A DNA stretch of 64,000 nt from Opisthorchis felineus (lineage: Eukaryota > Platyhelminthes > Trematoda > Opisthorchiida > Opisthorchiidae), in NCBI GenBank assembly GCA_004794785.1, contig SJOL01007654.1, positions 469,253 to 533,252 on the forward strand, in the 5' to 3' direction. The position numbers were made by a program, and so were the translations under genes. A model generated the notes under the pieces. It searched no databases and was not told the origin of the DNA. It was given only the letters and a program-made list of their open reading frames with translations. The stretch's first letter is position 1; the number at the start of each line of letters is the position of its first letter. This document shows, one piece after another, positions 1 to 9,440 of this stretch.

Positions 1-2848
1 CCTGTAGGCTGGAATACAAGCGCACGGGCGACTCCTTTGTATAATACGTCACAAAAGTCACGTTTCCTCAGTTATATGACGGTTGTAGTCAAAGTAGTGT
101 CATTTCTATGGGCCGTGAGTCCCTCTGAATACGATGGAACTGATCGTCATGAGATGTTTCAGTCCCTTGTCGAAAGCCAGCTAGTTTGAGTTGGTTGCCT
201 TCTAATTCTATTGATTAGGAATCTGATTTAAACTATTTTGAACGTGGGTTACGTTTGAGTTTTGTTCTATCGGGAACAATCGATGAGATATGGTGGGTTA
301 AATTATTTCCAAACTAATGCAATGGGTGAAAACGAAATAAGTTCAAACCTAACCCGTAAGCCATCGGTCTTTTTACAAATACTCTTTAGATGACAGTGTC
401 ATAGACCACGAAAACAACTAAAAGTGGAAGAATCAATGGTTCTGTTCATTGATTTGTTCTCACACACATTTCATTTAATCATTTCATTTCATTTAACTGT
501 CAGTAACAACCAGTCATAATAATACCAATATTAACAATAATAATAGGGGGCATCAGTGTATACTACATGTTAGTCTTAGTAACAGTTTGTATTTCGTACT
601 GTCTAAGCACATAACGATGAATTACACCAAACTCTCGACGCTGCAATTCATTTCCTCCTATGCTTCACAAGCTCAGAAACAGTCGTATTGACACCGGAGC
701 AAAATCCTTATTGTGTTGGGGAGCTTTGGTTCCCGATTGCACTGTGACGACTGTGAGGAGCGGTTTTGATTGAACTGCTTACCGTGACATAGTCTTGCAG
801 TCGATCGAACTCAGGCAGCTTGTTTGTCGGCTAACTGATTTAAATCCTGGCAGGCGACAGGAGTTCATCCAGATCTCAATGAATGATGTCGTGAGAGGTC
901 CTGAATGGTGCATTCGGTGTGGAGTCAGAAGGCAACCGGATAATACTGGTTTTGAAAAGTCACATTCCCCGAACTTCTTAACTCACGTGTATGCCGTGCA
1001 CCCGGATACATCAGGACACACAAACCTAATGGAATAAGCTGGTGAATACGTTCACCACAAATGAAAGGGTTGGTGACTTTGATATTAACGTGAATTAGGA
1101 AAAAATTCCAGTTGTTGGTGTCGGGTACTCATTAGAATGTGATCTGGTTGTCGTCTGGAACGTCTCTATCCATGATGCAGAATATGAAGCGAACATACTC
1201 CAGAATTTTCTACGAGGGAGCGATGTCTACCTATGATCAGTTTTTTGACCGATATGTTCCATTTAGTTCAACAAAAGCGAGATTTTTTCAGTGCATATGT
1301 TTAAATCGGCGACAACTTCAACAATCGTGCATAGTCCGGATCTTCTCTAGAGAGCCCTCACATGGGAGCGACCACTTTTGGTTGGTCCCTCAAATGCCAT
1401 TTCAGTGGCAAATCTCCTCTGGGTTGGGGCGGCTTTTGGACGATCCTTCCGAACTGTGTGCTCAGAGGAGGCAGCTGTACATTTAAATAGGGGAGGGCAC
1501 ATTGTTGAGCAAGCAACGTGTCAAGGTTCACAAGTAAAATTACAATCGTTTTCAACTCTGTTCAAATATCTCCACTGTGCTTTGGTGGACAAATTTGCCA
1601 CGTCCGAGTGTCTTCTACTCAGATCTAGTCAACATCTATTTTTGTCTATTGTGCAAATGGATTTAAGTGCAAAATAACTTCGAGTCTAGATAGGTGGATG
1701 ATGTGCAAAAAATTTAACACTATTTGATCAGATGAGATTCAGGGATTAAGTGAGTAGGGTCTTAAGGTGAAATATTTTGGAAATTCCATGTGGTCGCACG
1801 ATAGAAATTAGAGCAGCTCACAGATTTGTGCACTTAAGCTCAGAAGACCACTTAGTTGATAGTGATTACAAATTTCTATGGTCTTATGCCTTTGTTTGCT
1901 TCATTTCTGATCTCTTGCTTTAAAGATCTGTGTGATGGCTTTTTTCAACCAGTTGTGGACTTATTTAAACAACCTGAATTGTCGTAAAAAGTCAGACATT
2001 TGTTGACAGATGACCTAATAGTTGCTTGGATTTTCAGCCGAACTAGGTCTCCTTTTCCTACCGAGGCTTATCAGGTAGTCGTTGAGAAATAGATTATCTA
2101 ATTCCAGAGATAGCTGGAGCCTATGCAGCTACTAATCACACTGGTAAAATTGGTACTCAGGCTCCAGGATATCTCTAGGTTAATAGTGTAACGCTGTCAG
2201 CCAAACGGTCATGCGACCCATCGCTGGCCCGTCTACTGTCAGAAAATAAGGACTGAGGGTATATTATGGCTGGAGTTCCGGAGTGTGGTAAAATATTAAG
2301 TGGGGCTATTCAGTCAATCTTTCTGTCATACTAAATCACGTGATAGCCGAATCACTGACTGAGAATTATTCATGCGAACTCGAATCGTTCCTGTCTGTCC
2401 CAAAACTCCACGCATGCTGAAAGTGTAACTTTCATGTGATGTCTCCTGAACGACGCGGTACGCCTATTACGCTCCACCTGATGTTTGAATGTGTTTTCTC
2501 AACACTTGGATTTTACCCCTTAAGGATGGCCCTGAACAATACATCCGGCTTTGAACAGCAGAAAATATCACCGACCAACAATAGTGATTTTCCTTAATTC
2601 TAGAGTGGTTTTTTATCTGTAGATTGAAGAATTATTTTGTTTTTTTTTTCACATGTTCAAACAAAACTTTTCAGCAGCCTACGCACTTATTTGGTTCTGC
2701 TATCGTTAGAGTTTGCAATTTTACTTCGAAAATTCTCAACTCCTTTAGGTTTTTTCAGTATTCTCTTCTTAAACCAGTTTCTGTTTCACGTTATCCTGGA
2801 TAGGTTATCCCATGGTGTTATCCACTCCCTTGTTCTTCTCTTTTCCAG
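1..2848. other. Non-coding stretch before the FERM exon
   Basis: I recognise no gene here. Around 1380-1490 two plus-strand frames and one minus-strand frame are open at once, so openness there is not evidence of coding. A short open frame at 795-1037 follows a weak acceptor-like tcttgcag but shows no domain and no clear donor. The last 200 bases are pyrimidine-rich on the plus strand, as expected for an intron end before the exon at 2849. This stretch could be intron of the FERM gene. Confidence 0.4.
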
Positions 2849-2946
2849 CTACCTTTTGTACCGACAGTTGCGACGGGACCTTGCCAGTGGTCGTTTGGTT
2901 TCTGGGGTTGACGAAATGGTACGGTTAGCAGCCCTAATTGTCCAAG
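2849..2946 (+). CDS. Internal exon of a FERM-domain protein (start of the F2/central lobe)
   Basis: This 98-base exon is bounded by a strong acceptor (ttctcttttccag) and a consensus donor (gtgagtg). It begins with the last base of a split codon, encodes 32 full codons and ends with the first base of the next. The peptide runs YLLYRQLRRDLASGRL then VSGVDEMVRLAALIVQ. This fits the family pattern at the start of the FERM central lobe: an aromatic, QL/QV, R/K-x-D, GRL, then a helix LAAxxxQ. FERM modules tie membrane proteins or phosphoinositides to the cytoskeleton or to signalling domains. One exon cannot say which subfamily this is (FERM phosphatase, FRMD/FRMPD, MyTH4-FERM and others). I looked for flanking F1 and later F2/F3 exons and found none that I trust. 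The open frame extends upstream to 2637, but that part is hydrophobic, T-rich intron translation. Confidence 0.72.
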
Positions 2947-3889
2947 GTGAGTGTCTCACAATCCGTGTATTTTCAACCTGGTAGCCGCTTCATTCGTACT
3001 AGCTTCTTGTACATACTCAGTGGGGTCCTTGTTGTTCCGTGATTGATTTGCAAACAGCAGGTCCCGTGCACTCAGCGAATCAGGTCTCTAAAGACAACAC
3101 GTGTTAAATGGGTTAGGGAAAGTTTCTTACGGGTTTGAAATAGTTCATATTTGGAAGCAGTGTGTGTGAAAAACTTAGGGTAAAAGTACAAGAGAATCGA
3201 TGAAAGTGTACCAATAAGGCACATCTCAAAACTGCCGTTCATAGCTGTGCAAGATATGGTGTCAGCGGACCTCATAACCACTAATTATGGCAATCTTCAC
3301 AAAAAGCGCACTTAGAGAGGCTACAGTCCACGGCAATACTCCTAACAGATTTCTATGGGATTTCGCATGTCCAAATAGACCGAATCCTGAATCTATTGTA
3401 GGTTAAATGAGTTGGCCCTCTGGAATCTGATTCTACCCTTTCCCTCTACACATTCTAAGGACTAATGGCAGTTCTCGACGACAACTTTGGGATGCACGCG
3501 GATACATTGATGATTAACAAACCACCCAGAAAAAAATTGTCTAGACTGTCCGGGTAAATTCTATCGTTAGTCCTTGATACATGTTGAGCTCGTCTTCACA
3601 TATCAAATGGTAGAATTGTCATCATCATCATCATCATCATCAGTAAAATTGTCAAAAAGTTCAGATTCCTGAAGATAATCCCAGAATGCTCGAAACCTAC
3701 TCAGACCCTCAGACTTCCCCAAAATCTCAATAGGGAAGCCTGTAAGAATCCAGGCCAGTCAGTCAATCAGTCAGGCACGCCACAGAAGCACGAGCGACTA
3801 TGACAAGTGTTCAGGCATTTCATAGAAGCACGGTCGATGTTGATGGGTGTTCACTAAACGCCTATCAGATGGCCTGGATCAATGTCAAA
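2947..3889. other. Non-coding stretch with a CAT microsatellite
   Basis: No gene is recognised. A short (CAT)n microsatellite lies at about 3619-3642. A minus-strand open frame at 3072-3281 has no domain. The 5' limit of the following retrotransposon is uncertain and may reach back to about 3800. Confidence 0.4.
3619..3642. repeat. (CAT)n microsatellite, about 8 units
   Basis: An uninterrupted run of the trinucleotide atc/cat is directly visible. It is short and probably polymorphic, with no functional implication. Confidence 0.9.
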
Positions 3890-6710
3890 AGTACCCTTCA
3901 AATAGCTCGAGGCCCCTTGCAACGTTTGCACCCGCTTGTTGCAATAAAGCTTTTATGTCCCTTATTGGTTAGTCTTTTTCCGACACTGGAGCAGAAACAG
4001 CGGTGGATACAGCAATCTGTCAGCGCATATCCTCCCCACAATATTACACCCAGGTGAGGTGAACAAATTCTATGATCAACTTCTTGATCTGTTCAGATCT
4101 GAACTTGCCTGCGACTCCCTCCTTCTATTGGGCAATTTCAGTGCTCGTGGTGACAGTGGCTAAGAGGCTTGCAAGAAGAAGCTAGTGGGTCCATTTGGAA
4201 TCGGATCAGTGAACAACAACGACGATGACTACCGACTATATGTGCAGTATCTGAACTCCCAATGTAGACTGGACATCGCAAGCCGCGTGGACTCAAGCAA
4301 AATGAGGACTTGGGCACCTAACAGACTACATCTTTGTGCGGGAAGGAGATCTCGGTATTATACTAACCACAAATGATCTGGAGAGTTGATCGCAATGAGA
4401 AACGTTTTCTTGTACATGCCAACGTAGTGTCGTGTAGTGTGATGAAAAACGGTTATGTCGTAGGCCAGAATTAGATCATTCAAACCGTGCGTTAGAAAAA
4501 TGAATGACTGTAAAACTTCATCGAAGTTTTTCGAAGCCCTAAGGGAAGGTCTCGCGGACAACCGAACCCCAAAAACGCGCTGGAGGCCAGTGGTTGCAAA
4601 CGGTCGTTGTGGATCCAATTTGACTAAGGCAAGAACGGATGACTATGAATATCCATACCTACTTTGATTCAAGAGAAACGTTTGATGTCTGTCAGAAATC
4701 CTAAAAACGCAGAGGCCCGAATGCAACTCGAAAGCGTAAGAACCAAACCTTTGAAATAGAAAAAACGGATGGTGCATTAAATGGAGTGTGGAGATCTAGC
4801 CATACACGTACTGCCGCTATCACAGAAAATCACTTGCCAGACTAAAAGTCATCAACTGACCGAAAGTTCGGTGTCTTCAACCGATGGAAGACATTCAAAA
4901 CGGACAAAAAACTTAAAAAGCTGAACAAAATTCTGGCAGCTTGAAAGTGTCATTTTTCAACTCCAGTAAACTGGCCAGGAGATGTTAATTTAGCTGTCTA
5001 GCTTACTTACAGCAACATACGGTGGAGACTTACTTGTTTGACCTATCTTCACCCGCTGTACTGCGGCAGGCCTTAAACCAGCTGCCAAATTCGATGGCAG
5101 CGGAATCAGACAGCTTATTTACGGAACCGTTGAACCTGACGAAAACAGCGCTGCACAACGAACGTCTGCACCTTATGAACGCGATTTAGAAGCTGCATTA
5201 CCTTCTCCAAGATTTCAAGGACGCAACAATAATTCCTATGTATGAAGGGGAAGCAAGTAGATTGGAGACGGACACGTAGCACGAATCAGCCCAAAGTGTG
5301 CAGCAAGCAAGACTATGGCTAGTATTATGCACAATCGATTAGTTACCAGTAGTTTGGAGGAAAACTTTGCCTAAGAGCGATGTGGATTTTGAAGTGGTCG
5401 AAGTGCGATTGGCTTCATTTTCGCCCCAGGACAGAGACAGGTGTGAACTCTCTATCGATTTGCAGACTTCACCAAAGCCTTAGACTCAGTCTACAGAGAA
5501 ACACTGCGGATCATTCTGCCAAACCTTGGCTGTCCAAACGAATTGGTTGACCCCACCAAAACCTTTCATACTGAGATGGGTTCTCGGGTCCAGCCCTGTT
5601 CAACTACGCCAACGATACACAAGAGAAGCAGGATTGTGTGCTTGCTCCTCTATTTAACAACCATCGTTGCACAGGGGTTCCGTACTTGTGAGGGTTGTAT
5701 AGTAATCCAGTACCGTTTGATCGGTTATTTCTTAACTCCAAGGCTTTCCTGGCCTCAAAACGGCTATGCTGCTCCAATGTCAGTATGTTACTTGCTGTTT
5801 GCGGACGGTTGTGCCTTATTTTCGAGTTCTGAAGTAAAAATAATGAGAGCTGACTAGGACATTTCGGTCAGCAGTGCTTCGCTTTAGCCCAAATATAAAT
5901 ACTCTAAAAACGCCTGTCTTTTATCAACGTGCGCCGTGGGTTTATCATAAAACCCTAAGTATTCAGCTAAATGGTTGTGTGATAGCGTGCTGCGCGGCTT
6001 CCTGTTGTCTTGGCAGAATACCATCCACAAACCTCATACTGGATAATGAAAAAAACACAGAAAATGCAAAAGCCATTACGACATTTTGATTTCATTAGAA
6101 AATGTGTCTGGAAGAAAATAACCGGTAGTGCAAATGAACAGAAACCGTAGTGTATCCGGCTGCTGTACTGTCTTCGCTACTGTGAACCAGCGAGACTCGG
6201 ACGATGTAAGGACATGTCCGGGTTCTTGACGGATTTCAATTGTACTGTCTGTGCAAAACTTTATGGATCAAACGGAAAAGCCGTACCGAACATCGAATCC
6301 CCTCGAAGAACAAACACTTTTGCATTTGAACGCAGGCTGATGCTAAACCAGATCTACGGATCCACTTGAAAAAAGTGACTGAAACTTGCATCCCAAAACA
6401 ATTTGTCCGCGGTCAACTCAAGAATGGAGTCCGAAATCGGGGAAGCCTGGAATTCCGTTTCTTTAATAGAATTCAGGTGAGCGTGAAAATCTGTAACTTC
6501 TAGTTTAGATCATTTGTGGACCTGGCTCTTGACAAAACGCCTATCCAAGCAGATGTGAGAAGATCTGAGACACAGCACTACGACGTACTGCAAAAGAGCA
6601 GTTTCCGCTGCAGGTTCGAATATGGGGATCTGCTCAACATTCAGGTGTACATACCTTGGTAGGATCGGCCTTATAGGTCACTGGCGTATTCGTCGGTTCA
6701 CCTGCTAAAA
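3890..6710 (+). mobile_element. Decayed non-LTR retrotransposon (AP-endonuclease plus reverse transcriptase)
   Basis: This is a dead LINE copy, readable only by switching frames. Endonuclease: an Ala-Tyr-Pro-Pro region near 4025-4040, then KFYDQLLDLF and LLLLGNFSAR (about 4065-4150), corresponding to the family's FYxxL...LGDFNAR. The catalytic Asp reads as Asn and the following Asn as Ser, and a stop follows. A segment at 4170-4375 matches the later endonuclease. Reverse transcriptase: FADFTKALDSVYRETL (about 5458-5510; family pattern FxDxxKAFDxVxR), then DCVLAPL (5632-5652), and FADGCAL (5795-5815) in place of the YADD catalytic box, with the second Asp lost. INTLKTPVF and further downstream similarity continue to about 6250. 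The C-terminal tail includes FVRGQLKNGVRNRG (near 6400) and RIGLIGHWRIRRF (6661-6700), the usual RIGLxxHxR ending. Multiple stops and frameshifts rule out activity. The family is CR1/RTE-like; I cannot assign a clade. Confidence 0.8.
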
Positions 6711-7826
6711 GTAACCACCCGGAGCCGAAGTAGTTTTTGTTTAACTTTCCAATGAGTACCTGCACGACATTGCAATTCTAAATATGACACCCTAGGAAAT
6801 CAGCCCCCAGTTTAAGGGATGCATTTTAGAGGAATCGACGAATGACGCTTGCAGCAAGCCTCAGTACGTTCACCGCCAGTCTTACACTTTGGGTTTACAA
6901 GAGCTTGCGTGTCGCATCAAATTCCGGCTAGCCCTCTTACAATGACGAGACGCCCAGTGGTTTGACCAGTTCAGATCGTCAAATCCGAATCGGATGCTAG
7001 GATTTCATAACACTAACCTAAAGACGGCAGTAGTATATAATAACCATCACATTGCATCTTATGATAGTTATCCCCTAAGATTGTATCCGACGTTGGTCAC
7101 TCCCTCTTACGGAACCTATCTTTGTCTCTCATGCTAAACCGAAACTTAAGGCTACTTTCGCAGGACTCGTTACTTACATGACGCTCATATTCCATTTTTG
7201 GTTTGCCTGCTGATAATTCTTCATTCCACCCAGCTTAAACTCCAGAGGCATCTTTTATTATAATACCGGTCTCAATTCCTAGTGTGCATTGCAGCTTTTT
7301 GTTTGCTTAGTAACTTATGTCTGACGTAGGCATGAGGGCATGAAGTTATCGCTGACTTGGCTTTATGTGACTTACGCGTTCGATGAACCCTAGAGCATTT
7401 TCATTTGTTTACAAGCGGAAATGAAAACTCTTTCGGTGTCCATTCCTCACAGTAGATTAAGGCTGGGAGAAGTGTTGGGATTAGAATATTTGAAAATTTT
7501 GCAAATGTGCGGAGGATGATGCTGTTCATTTTGGAGCTGACTTCTTGTAACACGTTTGTTTACCAATCCTTGATCAGGATGAAAACCTTGCTTCACTGAT
7601 TGGTCCGACACTGGCAGCCAACGGTGAACGAGACAGCTTTGGATTGTTGTAGACAGCGAATACTAGACCCGACCAGATTTTCGAACTTCACGATGCTTTC
7701 AGCAATAAATACTTAAACAATGTGAAAACATGAGACAAGGAAGGTTTCCGAGTTTTCATTTCCCTTTATGGAACGTGTGGGTTCCTGCGCTGTTGTTGAA
7801 GGAAGCAATACAGTGTAGCTTGTGTA
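6711..7826. other. Intergenic stretch upstream of the SOCS-box gene
   Basis: No coding signal is seen. An in-frame stop at 7797 precedes the downstream open frame, so its first usable ATG is 7827. The last 100 bases should hold the 5' UTR or a cis/trans-splice acceptor. The nearest AG (cag at 7811-7813) lacks a good pyrimidine tract. I see no convincing TATA box. Confidence 0.4.
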
Positions 7827-9440
7827 ATGTATGTGCCTTTTCATGCATGTAATGTTGCGTTGATAATAAAAGGAGAAATGAAGTCAGACTCTGTGTGGCA
7901 TCGAATCAAACTAGGAGTTAAGAGCTACTGGTATCGATTGCAATTTGGGGGAAGCATACTAACCAAGTATCCAGACATCAAGGATGTAAAAGTGCGTAAC
8001 GGTGAATCAGCTGTAGATATGAATGGTTCCGAACTTGCGAACTCCTCGATTTGTTTGTTCAGCATGGATTCATCTGCGCACAAGCACCGTAAGCCCTGGA
8101 TTACTTGGGCACCCATCAGTGGCTGTAGCTGGAACTGCTCACGGCGACGTCCATCGCAGCTTCGAACATCGAAAGCGGCTAATCTGTTTGGAAAAGAAAC
8201 TGAAGGATTTGTAATCAAAAAACGACTTAGACGATGCAAAATTGTAACTGCTTCGTGTATGAACCAGCAAGCGGAATGTAGACCAATCAACCATCAGAAA
8301 CATTCAAAGCAAACTACCAGAATTTTTCCTTCTTCTTCCTCCTCGTCTAGCAGTTCACGTAAAAGTTATTTTCCTCAATCTCTTTATTGCCTGACTGCCT
8401 ACCACTTTTGCTGGCATGAATTCGCCTTTCTTGTTGATGCTGGATTTGATCTAAATCGGCCACAATATCTGCACTGTGAGAGCACTGATTCTGGTTCCTT
8501 CGTCTTTCGTTTTATCTCAGTATTAGACCTATTTTTGTATGTTGTTGAGAAATGTCATCTTCTGATCTCCAAAGGGCTTCCTCCAGCAAATAACATTGAA
8601 AATTTTATGTTTGACATGCAAATGTTTAACAATCGATGTGCAGCTGAAACAGTGGTGTTTCCACGATTGCTATCAGCGCTTCTGAGCAAAGGTGCAGACG
8701 TTCGTCTGACGTCAACAACAAGCTACGAAAATGTTGTCGGAGGGTTACCCACAAGTCGTATGCGCAGTTTGTCGACGATAGCGGCAATGGAACTTTCAAG
8801 TGTGCATAAAACAAACACTCCTGTTGTTTACAATCCTATAGACGCAGCCGGAATCATTCGTCAGCTGATTAAATCAGGCCTTCAACCGGACAATATAACA
8901 GCTGATTTGATGGGTAGTCAGCGCTCCACACAAGACAACCTTTATGAGAAACTGTTGCGTAAGTTGGCCTGCTGGAACGAGTCCTGCATTGATTCATATC
9001 ATTCACTTGGACCAAGCCTACAATCATACGTGATCTTGCTGTTAAATATAGTTTACTCTGGGCTTTTTGTATCATTTCATGGAGTGTCCTTGGACAAAAT
9101 TCACCCTGAACAGTACGAAAAAGATGAGAGGACGCATTCTCTCGTTTCGGTGTATCATTCCGCCTTTCTCCAACTTACACACCACAGTCCTCAGAGTTTG
9201 TTCCTATTGGCCCGGCGTTCCGTCCGACAACTTTTAGGGACCAGGTGGTTCCAGGAGTGTCTAGATCAGGACATTGTTAAAACGAAAGATGCAAGTGTTG
9301 ACCGCCCTCTCCATCCGTACATCGAAGCTCGTCAGCAGATGTGTCAGCGATTGCCTGAAAACCTTCGTCGCAGTGTGGCCTATTTGGAGGCAAGTGATGT
9401 GAGTCAGGAACTCGAATTCATTGCTAATATTCGTTGGTGA
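7827..9440 (+). CDS. SOCS-box protein with ankyrin-like segments (ASB-like ubiquitin-ligase adaptor)
   Basis: This is the only long intact frame in the window: 537 codons, uninterrupted, ending in TGA. Residues about 454-471 (SPQSLFLLARRSVRQLLG) fit the BC box of a SOCS box, SLxxLARxxVRxxLG, which binds elongin B/C. About 40 residues later, LPENLRRSVAYLE (509-521) fits the Cul5-box region (LPxxLxxxLxYL). The spacer between the two halves is longer than usual. Ankyrin-like helix-turn pieces occur at FAFLVDAGFDLNR (199-211), LLSALLSKGADVR (281-293) and IIRQLIKSGLQPDN (343-356); these are weak individually but together suggest an ASB-type protein. The N-terminal 160 residues are basic and unassigned, followed by a nine-serine run (169-177). 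The first ATG has a poor context; Met18 at 7878 (G at -3) is a credible alternative start. An upstream exon cannot be excluded. The inferred role is recruiting a substrate to an elongin-cullin-5 E3 ligase; the substrate is unknown. Confidence 0.75.
   Translation: MYVPFHACNVALIIKGEMKSDSVWHRIKLGVKSYWYRLQFGGSILTKYPDIKDVKVRNGESAVDMNGSELANSSICLFSMDSSAHKHRKPWITWAPISGCSWNCSRRRPSQLRTSKAANLFGKETEGFVIKKRLRRCKIVTASCMNQQAECRPINHQKHSKQTTRIFPSSSSSSSSSRKSYFPQSLYCLTAYHFCWHEFAFLVDAGFDLNRPQYLHCESTDSGSFVFRFISVLDLFLYVVEKCHLLISKGLPPANNIENFMFDMQMFNNRCAAETVVFPRLLSALLSKGADVRLTSTTSYENVVGGLPTSRMRSLSTIAAMELSSVHKTNTPVVYNPIDAAGIIRQLIKSGLQPDNITADLMGSQRSTQDNLYEKLLRKLACWNESCIDSYHSLGPSLQSYVILLLNIVYSGLFVSFHGVSLDKIHPEQYEKDERTHSLVSVYHSAFLQLTHHSPQSLFLLARRSVRQLLGTRWFQECLDQDIVKTKDASVDRPLHPYIEARQQMCQRLPENLRRSVAYLEASDVSQELEFIANIRW

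Noticed and set aside
1358..1677. Open frames on both strands near 1.4 kb
   Set aside because: Three frames are open over the same bases, none has a domain or paired splice sites, so openness is probably chance composition.
2041..2094. Possible short exon after ttttcag near 2037
   Set aside because: The peptide ELGLLFLPRLI has no match in FERM order and lies upstream of the exon it would have to follow.
2637..2848. Upstream extension of the FERM frame
   Set aside because: It is hydrophobic translation of a T-rich tract ending in a strong acceptor, so it is intron rather than coding.
7925..8290. 121-codon minus-strand frame
   Set aside because: It lies wholly inside the SOCS-box gene in antisense, has no domain, and is a shadow of the sense frame.
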